Below, one piece after another: positions 32,655-45,294 of a DNA stretch of 64,000 nucleotides. The DNA comes from Monosporascus cannonballus (taxonomy: Eukaryota > Ascomycota > Sordariomycetes > Xylariales), in NCBI GenBank assembly GCA_004154925.1, contig QJNS01000181.1, positions 1 through 64,000 on the forward strand, given 5' to 3'. Below the pieces are notes generated by a model, which saw nothing but the letters and a program-made list of their open reading frames with translations, was not told the origin of the DNA and made no database searches. The position numbers and the translations under genes are program-made. Positions within the stretch are counted from its first letter, which is position 1, and each line of letters begins with the position of its first letter.

Positions 32655-35179
32655 CTATCCCCTGGAATCTTTTCTGGTGCCCGCAGAATCAGTACTCCTT
32701 TTCCGGGCCCCCGACCTCCCCGCGGCCGCCTCTTCGGCTTCCGGTCTGTACATCTCGGGCTGGAAATTATTATTACTGTAGTGGGCAACATTGAAGTGAC
32801 TGTTCTTGAATGTGTTGGTCGTGAAGGCGGGCTCGTAACTGGCTGCGTTCTCCATCTCAGGCAAATCGGGGAAGTTCCATTTGCTAAATCGGAGAGGATG
32901 CGTAGTCATGGGCGTCGTTGGTTGTTGTTGAGGTGGGCTTGGCTGCACCGGGACGGGCGCTGGCGCCTGCATAGGTTCTGGAAAGGGCTGCGGAATCCAA
33001 GGCGATTGAGGAGAGGGAGCATATGCAGCCGACATGGGCGACGCAGGTTGGGGCGGCACGAGTGGAGAGAGCCCTGCCGGCTCAAAAGCGGGGATCATCG
33101 CCAAGGCACTGAAATCCGTCGTAGTGAAATCCTGTAGAGAGGAAATTGCGCTCTGTGTCTCTTGCTGATGTGTGAACGACGTAACGCGGTTGACTTGAAG
33201 AGATGCGGGTACGGTTGGCGCGGGGGGATGCTGCAACACGGGATCCCGGTACAGTATATCGTAGTGACCAGGCCGGTATAAGAGATAGATTATTGGTCCT
33301 AAAGCAGCTGGGTTCTGCCCGTTGGTCTCCTCTGGCATTCGGTGCACCGTGACCTCGGCGCCTTCGCTCCGGTCGAGGTAGGCAATTTCCAGTACCAGGT
33401 TTGTAGGCTTGAGAAGCACGTCAACTAGCACCTTGACACATATCGCGTCTATCTCCTGGTCAACAGGCAAGACGGTCCCGTTGATGTAGTTCTCGATGTT
33501 GTTCTCGGTGTAGTTCTCGATGTCTACCGGCAGGTACGGTAGGAACTCGGCACTGTTACCCCTCAGCCAAGAAGCGGCAAGGAACCGCAGATGATAGATA
33601 ATGCATTGTGACGAGGAAATATGGTTGAACTTGGCCATCAGCGGGCCCATGCCATCCTGACCACTCGACATGGCCACAATGACCTCTTCGAACAGGTCGA
33701 ATGTCTCGGATATCATATCCTCAAATATAAAGGGGGATATGCGTCCAACATTCTCGATGTAGGTGTTCAGATTCTGCAGACGAGCGAGTTCGGCTTGAAC
33801 GTGAGCGATATTGCCGCATCGTACCAATGTCTCGAAGTAGGCAAATCCAATGGCTACAACACAGCAGTGCAAAATTGTTAGCTGCCGAGGGCCTGTAAGA
33901 AGCGCACGACGGAAGAAAGAGTAATTGATAGATGGCCCCCACACCGGCAGTTGTGTAAGCAGGGTACCATTCACGATATGAATTTGGGTTAAGTATCGTA
34001 GTCGGCGATGCATGTCAGATGCCGATGTGGTTTGGATTTATCATGGGTGGCACTTTTTGGCTCAAAGTGGAACTGCGGGGTGCGTAAGAGGTGCAGAGGG
34101 ATCATGGTCCATCATCACCAATGCCATCAGGACGGACCGAGTTGGGTGTCGGAAGGGAGGGAGATAACAGGGCAACTCACCTCGCCAGCCACAATTTCCG
34201 TCTCCTTGGATCGGCCGGAAATGGGAATATGACTGGGGCAGCGCCTGAAATCTTGTTAATATCTGCAACTGCGAATCCGTCCGCATTCTGGATTGGCATA
34301 TGTATCTTTTTCGAGATGGACTGACCAGAGTCTTGGCGACGTAAGTGCGATCGGCTTTGGCATATTCCTTTGTTATCGCATGGCTTGTTGTCTTTTCACC
34401 AACCAGTGGGCCCTGTTCGACGTGGTTAATTTATGTGAGCTCACTAGGCGGGCAATCATCACTGTCATCATTATCTGTATTCACGGAGGGAAATGGAAGA
34501 AGAGGCCCTGAGAGGAAAGCAAAGGTCGGAAAGGGTCTGGGAATTCACTGTGGCGGCCTACCTCTAGAACGGGTTTATAATCCCGAGCCGCAGCTTGTTG
34601 TTGAGAAATATCGCTTGGTGGCGAATGTTCCATCTTGAGGCGTTTCTGCTGCTGCTGCTGCTGCTGCTGTTGTTGTTGCGGGTGCTGTCGTCGATGCTGA
34701 TGATGATGATGCTGGGCTTGTGTTGTGTGGTGGGGCCGGTGATACGGGCCGTGAGCGTCTTGGTAATGGGGCTTCAGGATGTGGGGCGGATTGTTGTGTT
34801 GGTGATGATGGGGACGGCTGTTGTGACCATCCGCAGGTAGCTGCCGCTCTTGATGAGGAAGAAGGTGGGCGGCGGTGCTGGTGTTGTTGTTATTGTTGTT
34901 GACAGCAGCTACTTGAGAACTATGAAAAGCAGGTGATGCGAAGACGGCGGCGGTGGCGGCGGTGGCGGCGGTACTTGAGTTGGCAGAACCAGCGGCACTA
35001 GCAGCAGCACCTACCACGAGGCCTCCACCACAGCCTCCGTTAGGAATATCAACGAAGAGTTGACCTTGGCCCAACGGCGTAGGCGGGAACTCGTATTCTG
35101 GGGGTCCCGCGTTGGCTATGGTGACTCCATATGACGGCCTCGTGAACTGCGCGAAGGGTGTTGGCTGCGGCTCGAACAT
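32655..35179 (-). CDS. Otubain-type deubiquitinase (peptidase C65), four exons
   Basis: Otubains are OTU-fold cysteine proteases that remove ubiquitin, often from Lys48 chains. Exons on the minus strand are 35179-34562, 34412-34326, 34244-34181 and 33853-32655 (introns 149, 81 and 327 nt; donors GTAGGC, GTCAGT, GTGAGT; acceptors CAG, CAG, TAG), giving 655 residues. Exon 2 supplies YAKADRTYVAKTL. Exon 3 supplies SYSHFRPIQGDGNCGWR with catalytic Asp250 and Cys253. Exon 4 opens with AIGFAYFETL and ends the domain with IYLLYRPGHYDILYRD, catalytic His453. The N-terminal 200 residues are low-complexity (Ala, Asn, His, and a poly-Gln run near 177-188) and the roughly 190-residue tail is Pro/Gln-rich, both unlike animal OTUB1. 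The GTCAGT donor is non-consensus but restores the conserved KTLALPQSYS join. Intron borders are inferred by reading. Confidence 0.88.
34645..34680 (-). repeat. CAG/CAA repeat encoding poly-Gln in the otubain gene
   Basis: About eleven Gln codons in a row on the minus strand (CTG/TTG triplets on the plus), beside a His-rich segment. It is length-variable in principle and lies in the first exon, outside the catalytic domain. Confidence 0.85.
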
Positions 35180-35446
35180 GACCCTTTGTCTTTCCAGCCT
35201 GGCCCCAAGTCCGGGAGTCTCGGGTCATGAAAAGCTTAGAGCCCGGGCTGGGAAATCAATTGAGCGTCACCGGTAGTGCAGGTGCGAGATACTGGTCCGA
35301 CTTCTTTCGGGCGTATGCGTGTGCTTGTCTTTGTCCCTACGCGTGCGTGCATGAGGAAACCCCAAAGGGAAAATAGCTCCCGGCCTTCCCAGTCTAACCC
35401 TGCACCCCACTCTCCCGCACAATTGGAACGTCCGGGTGTGGAAAAC

Positions 35447-35535
35447 TAAGGGGGAAATTGGAAAGGAAAAGGAGGGGGGAAGGGACAGAAGGAAAGAGGA
35501 AGAGGAGAAGAGAGGATGGGGAGAGAATATGGGAG
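35447..35535 (-). promoter_or_regulatory. Pyrimidine-rich tract upstream of the otubain start
   Basis: Nearly 90 bases are almost pure purine on the plus strand, that is, CT-rich in the sense of the otubain gene, ending about 270 bp before its ATG. Long CT-rich tracts just upstream of transcription starts are common in filamentous-fungal promoters. No TATA box is evident. The promoter role is inferred from position and composition. Confidence 0.5.
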
Positions 35536-38500
35536 CGGAACCAGATTTTTGACAACGGGGACGGACTGCCCTCTAAAATAGATTGACGATCCCGGATAGA
35601 CGAAGTACTGCAAATGGCACTTGTAGACTGTACTAATACAAAACACCGTATTTCGAGCCTGTAGGTTGATTGCCTGGCAGAAATATGTGGCGAAACTAAT
35701 GCTTCGTACTTATAATTTATTCTTATTCATATACGATGATGCTCAGACCGGGGATTAGAATGGAGTTCGGGTCGCATGTGTGTTGCTCTGTGACAATAGT
35801 GAAGTGCGGCCACCATATGTACAGGTACTCTTACAAAATATACATATACAATGTACCTGCTACTATAATAAGAGATTCTAGCTAAGGTTAGTACCTAGGG
35901 TAGGGGAGTGAGTTGGGGAGAATTGGTGCATTGTGGGAATTAACCAGCCATTCAGCATTTCCACTTATATCACGAACCGCTCCTCGCATTCTGTGTAAGT
36001 CAGCCAACAATAACGATTCGTTTCCGCGTTTCCGCCATATGAAGTCCCTTCGTGAAATCCGAGCTCCCACGGATGCGTTTACGAAAGCACCAACTCTGTG
36101 ACACGTGGTACATATGTAAGGTATGTACCACCATAGCCATATTTTACTAAGCGGTCCCCCCCCCCCCAAGCACCTCCCCTGTAGGTAGGCTAGGGTCTAA
36201 ATTCAGCTAAAAGCTTACCTGCACTCAGAAAAACGTAGATCCTTGCCAAGGGTCCCTTCTGTCGGTTCCGACTATCGATGGATTTACATCTGGATTTACG
36301 GTTGTTGCTAACGTCAGTTGCTGAATCCTCAATTTCGAATCTCATGGAGTGAACCCCTGCTTTGCATGTTAGGGCGAAACGGAATCCTGGGTCTCCAACA
36401 AGACTTTGGTGCTTGAACGTCCTTGAGCACGGACCCCGGTTTGACCCGGACCCAATACAGCGTTCTGTCGCCACCTCCTCCATTCAAAACCTGTCTAGAG
36501 ACTTCAAAAACAAGCAAGATATCGCTGTTCGCGCTTAGCGTGTGAGAGCGGGGAGATCATGGGGCTTCTAAGATCATGGTCTTGTTTCGTCCCCATCGAC
36601 AACTTGGGTCCGAAATGAGCGGCTCTTCACGGCGATACCCTAAAGACTCGTTACAGGCCATTTTAAGTGCGGCGTGATCCTTAGTTAATCTGTTATGTCA
36701 TTAATAGCCTCGACCATTCCGCAATCGTTGTCTCGCTTAAGCTCGGAACCCATATGTTGATAGGTAAGGGTATATTATCAGACACAGAAGATGGTGGTCA
36801 GCTGTCTGACGTCTTCTCACGCGACGGAGCATGAGGATGCCTACCAAGTTTAGCTAGGTCATGTTGACCAGTGACGATGGAACTTCCGTAGTAGCATACT
36901 CGGCTATTCATGAACCCCTTGCTTGGTATGCTACGGCCATTCTACTAGCAGATAAGCCACCCAAGTAGTTGCACTTCCGACGGAGCGGGTGTCTCAGGCG
37001 ATGGTACCATTAACCGAGACCCCATGTGGGTAGCCATTTTTACTCTATACCTGAGGACGTAGGCCGGTGGGTATTACCTTAACCCCGCTGAGTTCAAAGG
37101 CCCCCGGGGTATTACTTTGCCACCCATCATAAAGTAAGGTTAACTCTATTATAATCCATCAAATGTCGTCCGGTCGTTTGCTACCTAGGCTGAGAAGGCT
37201 TTCCGTTCGGAGGAACCTACGCCTTCTGTATGTCTCCTTCCAATTTTGCCTAGGTCCCTAGAGAGACGTGTGTTATTTAGCGGGCCGCGGAGGAGCAATC
37301 CTGATAATGGATCATTCCAGATGACGAAGGCCACTGACTACCTCGTTATGTACCTAGTTTCGATCTGTGCGAGGCTTTAGCGGGCTACGGTTGAACATAG
37401 TGTGCATGGGTCACACGTAGTAACGTTCTCCATGACAAAGCATTGCTCGAACAATCCCGAGATCAGGTGGGAGCAGCAAAGCAGCATCCTAACTTATCCC
37501 TCAGCCAAAGCTAAGTGATCTCCAAGGGACGGTGATGAAGTTATGGATGCTTGAAGGAGAGGAAATCGCAGGATCTTCCTTCTATCGAAAGGCCCATTTC
37601 GATATCACAGGGGAGTCCAGGCGATTTGCGGGGCACGACAGTAGCCATGGCCCATGGCGTCAACCGTATGTACCGCAGCAGAGCAAGGACTTCAAACATG
37701 GGCAAGATACTACCGGTACTGGTACATTTGATACCTACATGTACTAGGTAGTAGGAGCTCTATCCATGTACCTTAGGTAGGTTGGTAGCACATGTGACGG
37801 ACGATGAGTGCTTCAACTGCCGGAGACTTATGGTATCAATCACCTACATGTACATATAATGAGGTCATCGGAATCATTAATCGATGTACTACGAAGTATC
37901 GCGCTATGTATCAGGTTTAATACATATATGTAGGTAGGTAATCCAGGCCAAACAACGAAATCAGGTATGTACTTCGTAAGTACTTCGAAGACTCCAAGAA
38001 GAATTCCCAGTCAGTGATCTGTCGTCAAAGCTCCGTGTGATCCATGCAAGCCATACAAGCCCACGTTTTGTGGAATGAGCGAATCTTGATCGATTAATGA
38101 ATGGGCCGGGGTAGACGTAGCGCGGTAACTTGGGGGCTGGCCCGACCCCGCCCAGGGCCCGCTCTTCTGATTGTTGTCCTCCGCCCCGTCAGTCGTGCAG
38201 GTGATAGCAATAGCAGCTCGAGTGCTACAAAGTGCATGCTTTAGTAGCTCTGGCGAATAACAACCAAGAGCTGCGGGGATCGCATGGATGCATGGTACTA
38301 GCGAAGCACAAGCTATTCTTCCGTGTTTCCACCAGTCCTGGTACACACAAGAAGTGAGTAGGACCCAACCCACCATATCCCGGGGAAAGAACTCGTTTAC
38401 ACTGTTCAGTTTGCTCACTCCAATTCTGCTCATCCCTTCATGACTGCAGCAGCCAGGGGCGGAGCCTTTGGCTTTCGCTGTGCCGGGGGGTAATCGCAAG

Positions 38501-39249
38501 TAGGAATCGTGTCGCCGCCCATGGGCCTTAACCACCCGTACACGCTTTATGATACCGCTTATGAAACGGACAAGGTTATGCTGATACAGTCAGTGTTCTT
38601 GCTGAGTCCCTGGTTCGCGAACACCGAAAGTATGAACCGAGCCTTGGCACCAGAACGGTATTTCCATCAGTCTCTCCCTCTCAATAGGGCTTTATCGACT
38701 CCCAGATCCCACTTATTAGGCCAATCCGTGATAGATCATTCTGGCGCCTTTTTTTCTGGGCGATTTACCGTCGAATAGCCTAGTTGTCTTGAGCTTAGAG
38801 ACGGCCGATGAGGACCCGCCTCGGCAATGAGGACCCGCCTCGACAATGCGGACCCTCATACCAACTTATTGTACCATCAACGCCCAGTTTCCGGGTGAGA
38901 GGGCCGAAACTCGTCCGGGTATTAGCCAAAAGCATCTCCGGATGACCTAGGGGAGCTGCACCATAGCTGGCTTAGTTTCGTGAGATCGTCGGTCTTACTG
39001 GCGGAGGCTCTGCTGATGAAATATCGAGTAAACGGCAGCAAAGCCGTCGACAACTGATGTTGCTCAGGCAGAGTCTGAGATTGGGGCCTGCTGCCGCAAC
39101 AATGGATTGGAGGAAAGCACGACTGCATGCAGGGCTGTCCGCCCCCTGTTCACCAGGTCAGGCTCTATTTCGAGCCGATGCTCCCTGTATCGTGGTCGCT
39201 CCAGTCCCGCATGCTGCCAGACGGCCCGGGCCTGTAATTATTATTCCGT
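35536..39249. other. Long GC-normal intergenic region
   Basis: About 3.7 kb without a recognisable gene. The longest frame (38011-38535 minus, 174 codons) shows no domain. A CCCCCC run lies at about 36158-36168, and GTAC/TACCTA-rich stretches occur near 37730-37990. Two near-identical 20-bp GGACCCGCCTC(G) repeats lie near 38811-38850. Confidence 0.45.
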
Positions 39250-41150
39250 ATCGACCTTGGATGCTCACAACACCCACATCCACTTCGGTCGGCGAAGAAT
39301 CGGCCTGGAGATCTCTTATCTATCAAGGTCCTCGAGAGCAACAACTCCTCATGGGTCTTCGACTTCGGTGTTGAGATCGGCGGTGCCATCCACGTCAACT
39401 ACACCTTATCTGGCTCCCCTGCGGTACTGGGCCTCGCCTTCACGGACAGCAAGATCTGGATCGGCCAGAGGTCCGACAACTCTAATGGCGTCACAGACCT
39501 TGATTTTACTCTTTACCGTAAGATCGATGCCCACTGGTCCGGGCGTCTACGCTGTGCCGGACAGCAAACAGCGCGGCAGCTTTCGCTAACTCACCCTCTT
39601 CCTCGGGAATTCTACTTCAAGCTCAATATCGTCGGCGTAGAGCTGGTGATCTCGTTTCAGCCAACCTGGTCAGATCTGAGAACGTACCAGGGCTAGTTCC
39701 ATTCCGACGACGAGCTTCTCAACAAGGTCTGGTATGCTAGAGCGTATACTCCCCAGAGCAACTCCATACCCTCTAATACCGGTCGTCATGCGGTGAATCT
39801 CACTAATGGGTGAGAGAATGGCGAAATAGCCGGCGTGAAAACCACAATCATGATTGAACGGGCCAAGCGGGTTAGTTAGATCTGGCCGGAGATATGGGCG
39901 TCGCTGTTGGGAGCGCGTTCGCCAGCACAGGTGATATGGAGAGCGTGAAAAGCGCGCTCCAGAAAATATGCAACTACCAGGTAAACTGAGTCTTTACTGG
40001 ACTACTCATACAACTCCAAGCTCCCCAGCGGCGAGCTGCCTTACGCAGGTTCTCCATCGGTTGGCCGCAGTTCCGATAGTAAGTGATAATGGGCGTCGTC
40101 TCCCTCACATTGCCTCGGCGGCATTCATGAGCTTTACTAGGACAGATGGAGAAAATGACCCAGCTTTTCATATGGATTTTGACGGTCACCATGTTCAACT
40201 ACGCCATGTACATGAACCACCACGAGTTCCTCGTACGCGACTTGTCCAAATATTCTGAAGCGATGGAATTCTTTTGTACAATACAGGAGGTGTATTTGGT
40301 CCGTACTATGCGACGGGCGAAAACGACTGGGCCAGATACGTTAACGCTCACAATTGAAGTGCTCCCAACACCCTCTAAAACCCACTAATTCGATAACCCA
40401 CGAAAAGCATTATCGTTACGTATTGTCGTGTCGCAACCTTTACCGAACTGTGCGAACCGAGCATCCTCGCCAATCTGACCATTAGCCATAAACGCCTCGG
40501 CGCAGAGTATCCCTCCCGCGCCGCCGACCCGATCAAGGTAAGCAAGGCGCACCTCTGGGACTCCGAGAAGGGCGCTCTCACCGACACACCCACCCATCGT
40601 TTGATCTGCCCCTCAAGACGCCAACAGCATGGCCACAACATTCGACGTCCCAGATCCCAAGAGCGCCGAGGCCGCCTCCATCCCGAAATACCATACCGAA
40701 GGCTAGAATCCCATCAGCCGTAAATCGCCCAAGCTGCTGCGGAGCATCTCGTCCTTCATTTCGAGCCTCGAAATCGAGGCGCACGTCGGAGCTAGGAGGA
40801 TGGACTGGGCTTTTGAACTCATTAGGACTTGCTGGGGGTGGCACCTCAACAATCCAGGCAGGGCCGAGTCAACCGCAACGGAGGGCTATCGGGAGAACGG
40901 CTCGTTTGGGTACAGGGACACTAGGGCATACCGAAACGAACCTTGATACATCTTCCCACGCGCACGGCTGTGGTGGTGACCCGACGAGCACGCCCGCGGA
41001 CTGTCTTGTGGGACTGAGGTCACGAACCCAAGTGGGAGGGAGTGGCAGCTGAAGCCTATGTTCGAAGTGCTGAGCGCAACCGAGGCTGGTTTCATGGCAG
41101 TTTTGGGAAAGTTCCGGGCAAGATGGCCTATGGATCGACAAAAGCTGCTG
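39250..41150 (+). pseudogene. Decayed GH78 alpha-L-rhamnosidase
   Basis: Fragments in changing plus-strand frames follow the order of a fungal GH78 alpha-L-rhamnosidase. SSWVFDFGVEIGG and LGLAFTDSKIWIGQ at about 39340-39470 come first, then ISFQPTWSDLRTYQ (about 39650-39695) and DELLNKVWYARAYT (about 39710-39755). MFNYAMYM lies near 40190, ISSFISSLEIEAH near 40748, GYRENGSFGYR near 40890, SHAHG near 40965, and ATEAGFMAVLGKF near 41080. At least several frameshifts and in-frame stops separate them. GC content is normal, so the decay is not RIP-like; it looks like ordinary loss by indels and nonsense changes. Exact ends are uncertain. The ancestral enzyme would have released rhamnose from plant glycosides. 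Confidence 0.85.
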
Positions 41151-42238
41151 TAAGCTAACACGCACCGGCTGGGACAAGCGGATGGGTTGAAGTGCCTGGG
41201 ATTGGGGACTGATCCGAGATGGATTAACGGAGGAGCGGGAACCTTCAAACGGCATTTTAAGTAGAGATGGGCGCCTTGTCACAGAGAGGAAACTGCACAG
41301 CTAGGTGCGAAACCAATATTGTCGCTTGAGTTAACCAGTAGTGCCACTATTTCGACAGTAAGGGCAGAATGGTAGTTGCTGGAAACTCAAGGCCCTGCTG
41401 CCCGCCACCCTAGCCCTGGTGTCCTTAGTTGGCTGGTAAGCGACGAAAGCCCTTTGCATGGAAAATATTCGGTGCAAGCATAGCATGGGGTATGCGACAA
41501 TCGTTTTCAGCGACATGACGACTAGAAACTTTCCAGGCTATAGATGATGACTAGCCTTACGGGAAGGGGTAAGGGAGGCTTTGCGGGGGCGGACGGCGAG
41601 AGCATCATTCGTCGGCGCCGGATACTGCATCTACGTGTTCCTGACGTCACGGAACTTAGTAGCGGCCCAGCGCTGCTTAGCTGGCTCCTCTCCTGTTCCG
41701 ATTGTGTATATACGGTATCCAAGGTATTTCTGTTAGGTGGCTCCACACGCTCAGTTTCTGCCGTCTAAGGTGAGAATGTAGATTCCTAAGGAAATTGTAT
41801 GGAATATGCATTAGCCACTGTTCTCCGGATCGTCTTTTAGTCACTTAAGATAACGGGATCCGTACCCAAATAGCTAGACCATGTTCGATTATATACAAAT
41901 AGTATGGGAACTTACAAAGAGAGACGGTGGACCCAGTTGAGGGATCTAACGGATAATGCCCCTGGATACTGTAGGCTTTCCAGTGGAAACCGTTTCATCT
42001 CCGCGTTCCAAGCGCAGTCTCAGAAGACTCTAGAGGGAGGACTGAAGGAGAAGCGCGGCAAGGAGCCAGGAACGGGGTGGGACCGGGGGCGGCTCTGGAT
42101 TTTGTCCTGAGCAAAAGTGTCATTATCCATGTAAACATGCGGGCCTCACGGCATCCGGATTGGGTCATATAGTAGTTCTCAAAACCCCCTGTGACGTAGA
42201 GATTCTGGTCTTCATATCCTTCTCTCCCCTTTTCTCCT
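41151..42238. other. Intergenic region between rhamnosidase relic and cupin gene
   Basis: No recognisable coding region. Small overlapping frames such as 41522-41746 minus and 41904-42110 plus lack domains. The right end would hold the 3' UTR of the cupin gene. Confidence 0.45.
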
Positions 42239-42868
42239 TCAACACCATTGCCCGCAGATACCACCTTCTGATTTGCCTAGAACAGGATCGTGTTGGGGAT
42301 TCGGCACCGACCACACCTGGCCATATTTTCCCATACTATCACCGCCTACACAAAAGTCCCAATCGCTGCCATGTCTGGGATAGGCACCGAGCATTGTGAA
42401 CCCCGAGAGTTGCACATTACCCATGGCAACCTGCATCTCCACGTCGCTGACGTTGTGGCCATCGCCAGGCGATAGCAGGAGCATTTCCGCGGGCGGGGTA
42501 GCGTTGTGGGTCTTGTGCGCGAGGCCTGCCGGGAGAGTGAAGACGTCCCCCACGTTTGCCTCCAGTAAAACGCCCCCTTCCTCCTGGCCGGAATCCTCTC
42601 CGCCTAGATCCGCCACGCCAAAGAGGATCGTTGCCGAGCCGGAGAGGACGACCATACACTCATGAGCTGCGGAGTGATAGTGGGATTGCTGATTCGGCCC
42701 GTAGCGTATGAGCCACCTGACCTGCCACCCGTTGCTGTTGAGTACCTCGTACACATTGCCGGGGGTGCAATCGGACTCTTTGAAGAAGGCTGGGTAGTAA
42801 AGCAGAGGTTTTGGTGAGTTCGGCACGAACGCCGTAGGACGGAGCTGATACTTCTTAACGTCAACCAT
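42239..42868 (-). CDS. YjlB-type cupin protein, single exon
   Basis: A 209-residue single-domain cupin. The first cupin motif is at about 62-80 (SHYHSAAHECMVVLSGSA, metal-ligand candidates His63, His65, Glu70) and the second near 107-120 (GDVFTLPAGLAHKT, His118). The C-terminal GAYPRHGSDWDFCVGG segment is typical of the bacterial YjlB family, which is widespread in fungi and has no established reaction. No signal peptide is seen, so it is probably cytosolic. The ATG at 42868 is preceded by a normal intergenic sequence and no upstream in-frame extension is needed. The biochemical role is unknown; a small-molecule metal-dependent enzyme is likely but inferred. Confidence 0.88.
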   Translation of the reverse strand: MVDVKKYQLRPTAFVPNSPKPLLYYPAFFKESDCTPGNVYEVLNSNGWQVRWLIRYGPNQQSHYHSAAHECMVVLSGSATILFGVADLGGEDSGQEEGGVLLEANVGDVFTLPAGLAHKTHNATPPAEMLLLSPGDGHNVSDVEMQVAMGNVQLSGFTMLGAYPRHGSDWDFCVGGDSMGKYGQVWSVPNPQHDPVLGKSEGGICGQWC

Positions 42869-44306
42869 GGCGTAGGTCTTCTGTAGGTTACGGGGTCTTA
42901 TTAGCAGATTACCAGCTCGGAGCCTGCGAGTAGTTTACAATGTAATGTGCTGGGATCTGCGGCCGGGCCGGAAATATTCCAACAAAGCATTGAGTGGTGA
43001 CAAAAGGCTTCATCGAGAGTCGGGCATGAGCAACTCGTGCTTGTTTACCTTCTAGCGAGAGCCCAAACGGCGCTGTGCACCAGAATCGGTGATATCAGCT
43101 TTCGACGTAGCTAGGCCTAATTACGAACCATCAGGAGCATATGAGGGGACTTCTCCACCTGGTTATATTTAGCCGGGAGAATCATGTGATTTCATTCTTT
43201 CACGCCACTTCTTTAAGGGCGAGTCCTTGGCATCCGAGGACCATCGTTCGTCGAGCCGCAGCGTTTCACGCTTCGTCGATTGGGGAGCTGCGCTATATCT
43301 TTCAGCAGTAGTGCCTACGAGAGGTGAGGTTGCAAGGTATAATCAGCCGAGAAGCGGGCGCTGAAAACGTGTGCGGTTTTCTGTAGTTGAGAGCTGTGGA
43401 TAACAACCACGACTGCCGAACACTGAGAATGATATCTTTAGGAAGAAGAAAAATCATACACCAGCTCTGAGCTTTGGTAGTGTGAAAATAGGCGTTTTGA
43501 TATGTCGATGGTGATGCGATGAACGGCCGTAGTAACAGAGGACGCCAGTCGATATTCACGGACCCGAAGTCGGTGCTCGAATATCTTATCGTGACCACAA
43601 GCTCGAAGCAGCATGATAGACTAGGTCTGGGTATATCTTAGGCTCTGGCGATGTCTTCTATCGAAGGATAGCGATGAGAATTCTGAAAGAAAGCCAGCAT
43701 CGGCGGATCCTGCCAGAGGCATTTAAGAGGGGAATGAAACCCATAATAGTGGTCCGACACCACTTGGCCACTCATGATGGGTCTACCAGCTCTGTTGCAA
43801 GATTCGAAATAGACACGACCTACGCCTCTTAGACCTGAGTCGCTAAGTAGAGTTATAAGTCCAATCTAGGGCCAGTAGAAAATGTGGGCCCTGGAATCAA
43901 GGAGTTGCCCTTACCAATACCGGACAGGATGGGTAGCGTGATACTGCAAAGGGGACACTGGGCACGTTCGGCGCTCGTGTTTGTGCCTGCAAAGCCAGGA
44001 CCTGAAATGAGCTCGTCGCGTCTAACTATGAGACATACCGTGTTTACATCCGAAATGGCATCTCTAATACTTGGCCTTGTCCGGGCATCGGCGCTTCGAT
44101 TTGTCCCTAGTGTGATGAGTAGAGGCCTTGTCGTGCTCTATCTCCCTGGCCGTCTCAAAATCCCACCGACGTGGCGCGGATGCAAGCCAGCCTTGGTTGA
44201 ATTCCAGATCAGCTCTTGATTGCATGCTATGTGTCCGTCAGAACGACTATCGGTCAGCAGCAAACCGGCCTAGTTAAGGAGACTTGCCTTTAGGAGGTCT
44301 GCTAGG
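42869..44306. other. Intergenic region left of the Copia element
   Basis: About 1.4 kb including the cupin promoter. Frames at 43302-43598 minus and 43884-44219 plus have no recognisable domain. Composition is GC-normal up to the Copia LTR at 44307. Confidence 0.45.
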
Positions 44307-44526
44307 TGTGAGACCCTGCATCACACACAGAAGCATATATATCTGAAGAAAAGGTATATTAAAGGTTGCATGACCTCTGGAAGGTCCTCTGTAAAAGGTG
44401 AAGGTGGTGAACCCTTTTTAAATACATATAAAACAGTGGTAGCCAAGAGATAATAATACCGGAATAACCGAAGCAATTTCCATTAACTTGTTAGCTAACT
44501 AAGCCATAGCGTAATTAGGTTCAATA
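44307..44526 (-). repeat. 3' LTR of Copia family B
   Basis: 220 bp, direct repeat of 50086-50305. The outer half is close to the undecayed solo LTR at 59783-60002; the terminal TTCAACA has become TTCAATA on the inner side. Confidence 0.9.
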
Positions 44527-44699
44527 TACCCCCTTAGCTATTAAGAACTAACAACTAAAGCTTTCATAATATTAAGCAATTGCCTAAAAAAGAAATACTG
44601 TAATAATTAACTTTTAACAAATAATAAATAAAACGCAAAAACGGAAACAAAAAAAAGTAATTAATATCTCGATTAATTAAGGAAATTACTTAAAATGCC

Positions 44700-44775
44700 A
44701 GAATTTCTGACCGGATTCGAACCCATATTTTCAAATATTTGGACCTAATATTATACCATTAAATCACAAAAGCTT
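44700..44775 (-). other. tRNA-like segment near the 3' end of Copia B
   Basis: On the minus strand TGATTTAATGG resembles a Pol III A-box (decayed TGGCTTAATGG), and GGTTCGAATCC is a perfect B-box about 45 bp later, at tRNA-like spacing. Stems do not pair well, so it is not a working tRNA gene. It lies about 175 bp inside the 3' LTR. The corresponding position in the second copy (about 62236-62310) is too decayed to confirm. Confidence 0.35.
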
Positions 44776-45294
44776 TATTAAAAAACTTTCTTATTAACCT
44801 TATCTTTGAAATTATTTAAAAACGAAAATAATAACAATTTATAAAGAAAAAAACGATAAAAAGGAAACGGGAGTAATAACCTTTTATTACTGGGTAACGT
44901 TTGGGATAAATTAACCTTTCCTAGGCTTCCTTTAACCTTAAAATAACGTTTTAAAAATTCAACAACCTGACGAACTTTTAATATTATTGGAACTTTAAGG
45001 GCTTAATTACGCTATTTGCTACCATAACGTTAATAAGCGTTTATTTGATTTTTATTTTTCTTATTACATAAACTTCGCAAAACTAATAATTATGGATATT
45101 TACGTATTTTAACTTTGTAATTAGGCATATAGTTTTTTCAGTAATTAACCGTATCGTCTGCTTATTATCTATCTAGATAATTAAATCCTCGTCTAACTTT
45201 AACCTAATAACCTTAAATAACCTTAATATAAAAAAGGCTTCCTTTACGATTTACAATAAAGCTAACAATTTAACCTCCGTACTCGAAATGGTAA

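Noticed and set aside
38011..38535. 174-codon minus-strand open frame
   Set aside because: No domain, no signal or family pattern, uneven composition; too weak to call a gene without transcript evidence.
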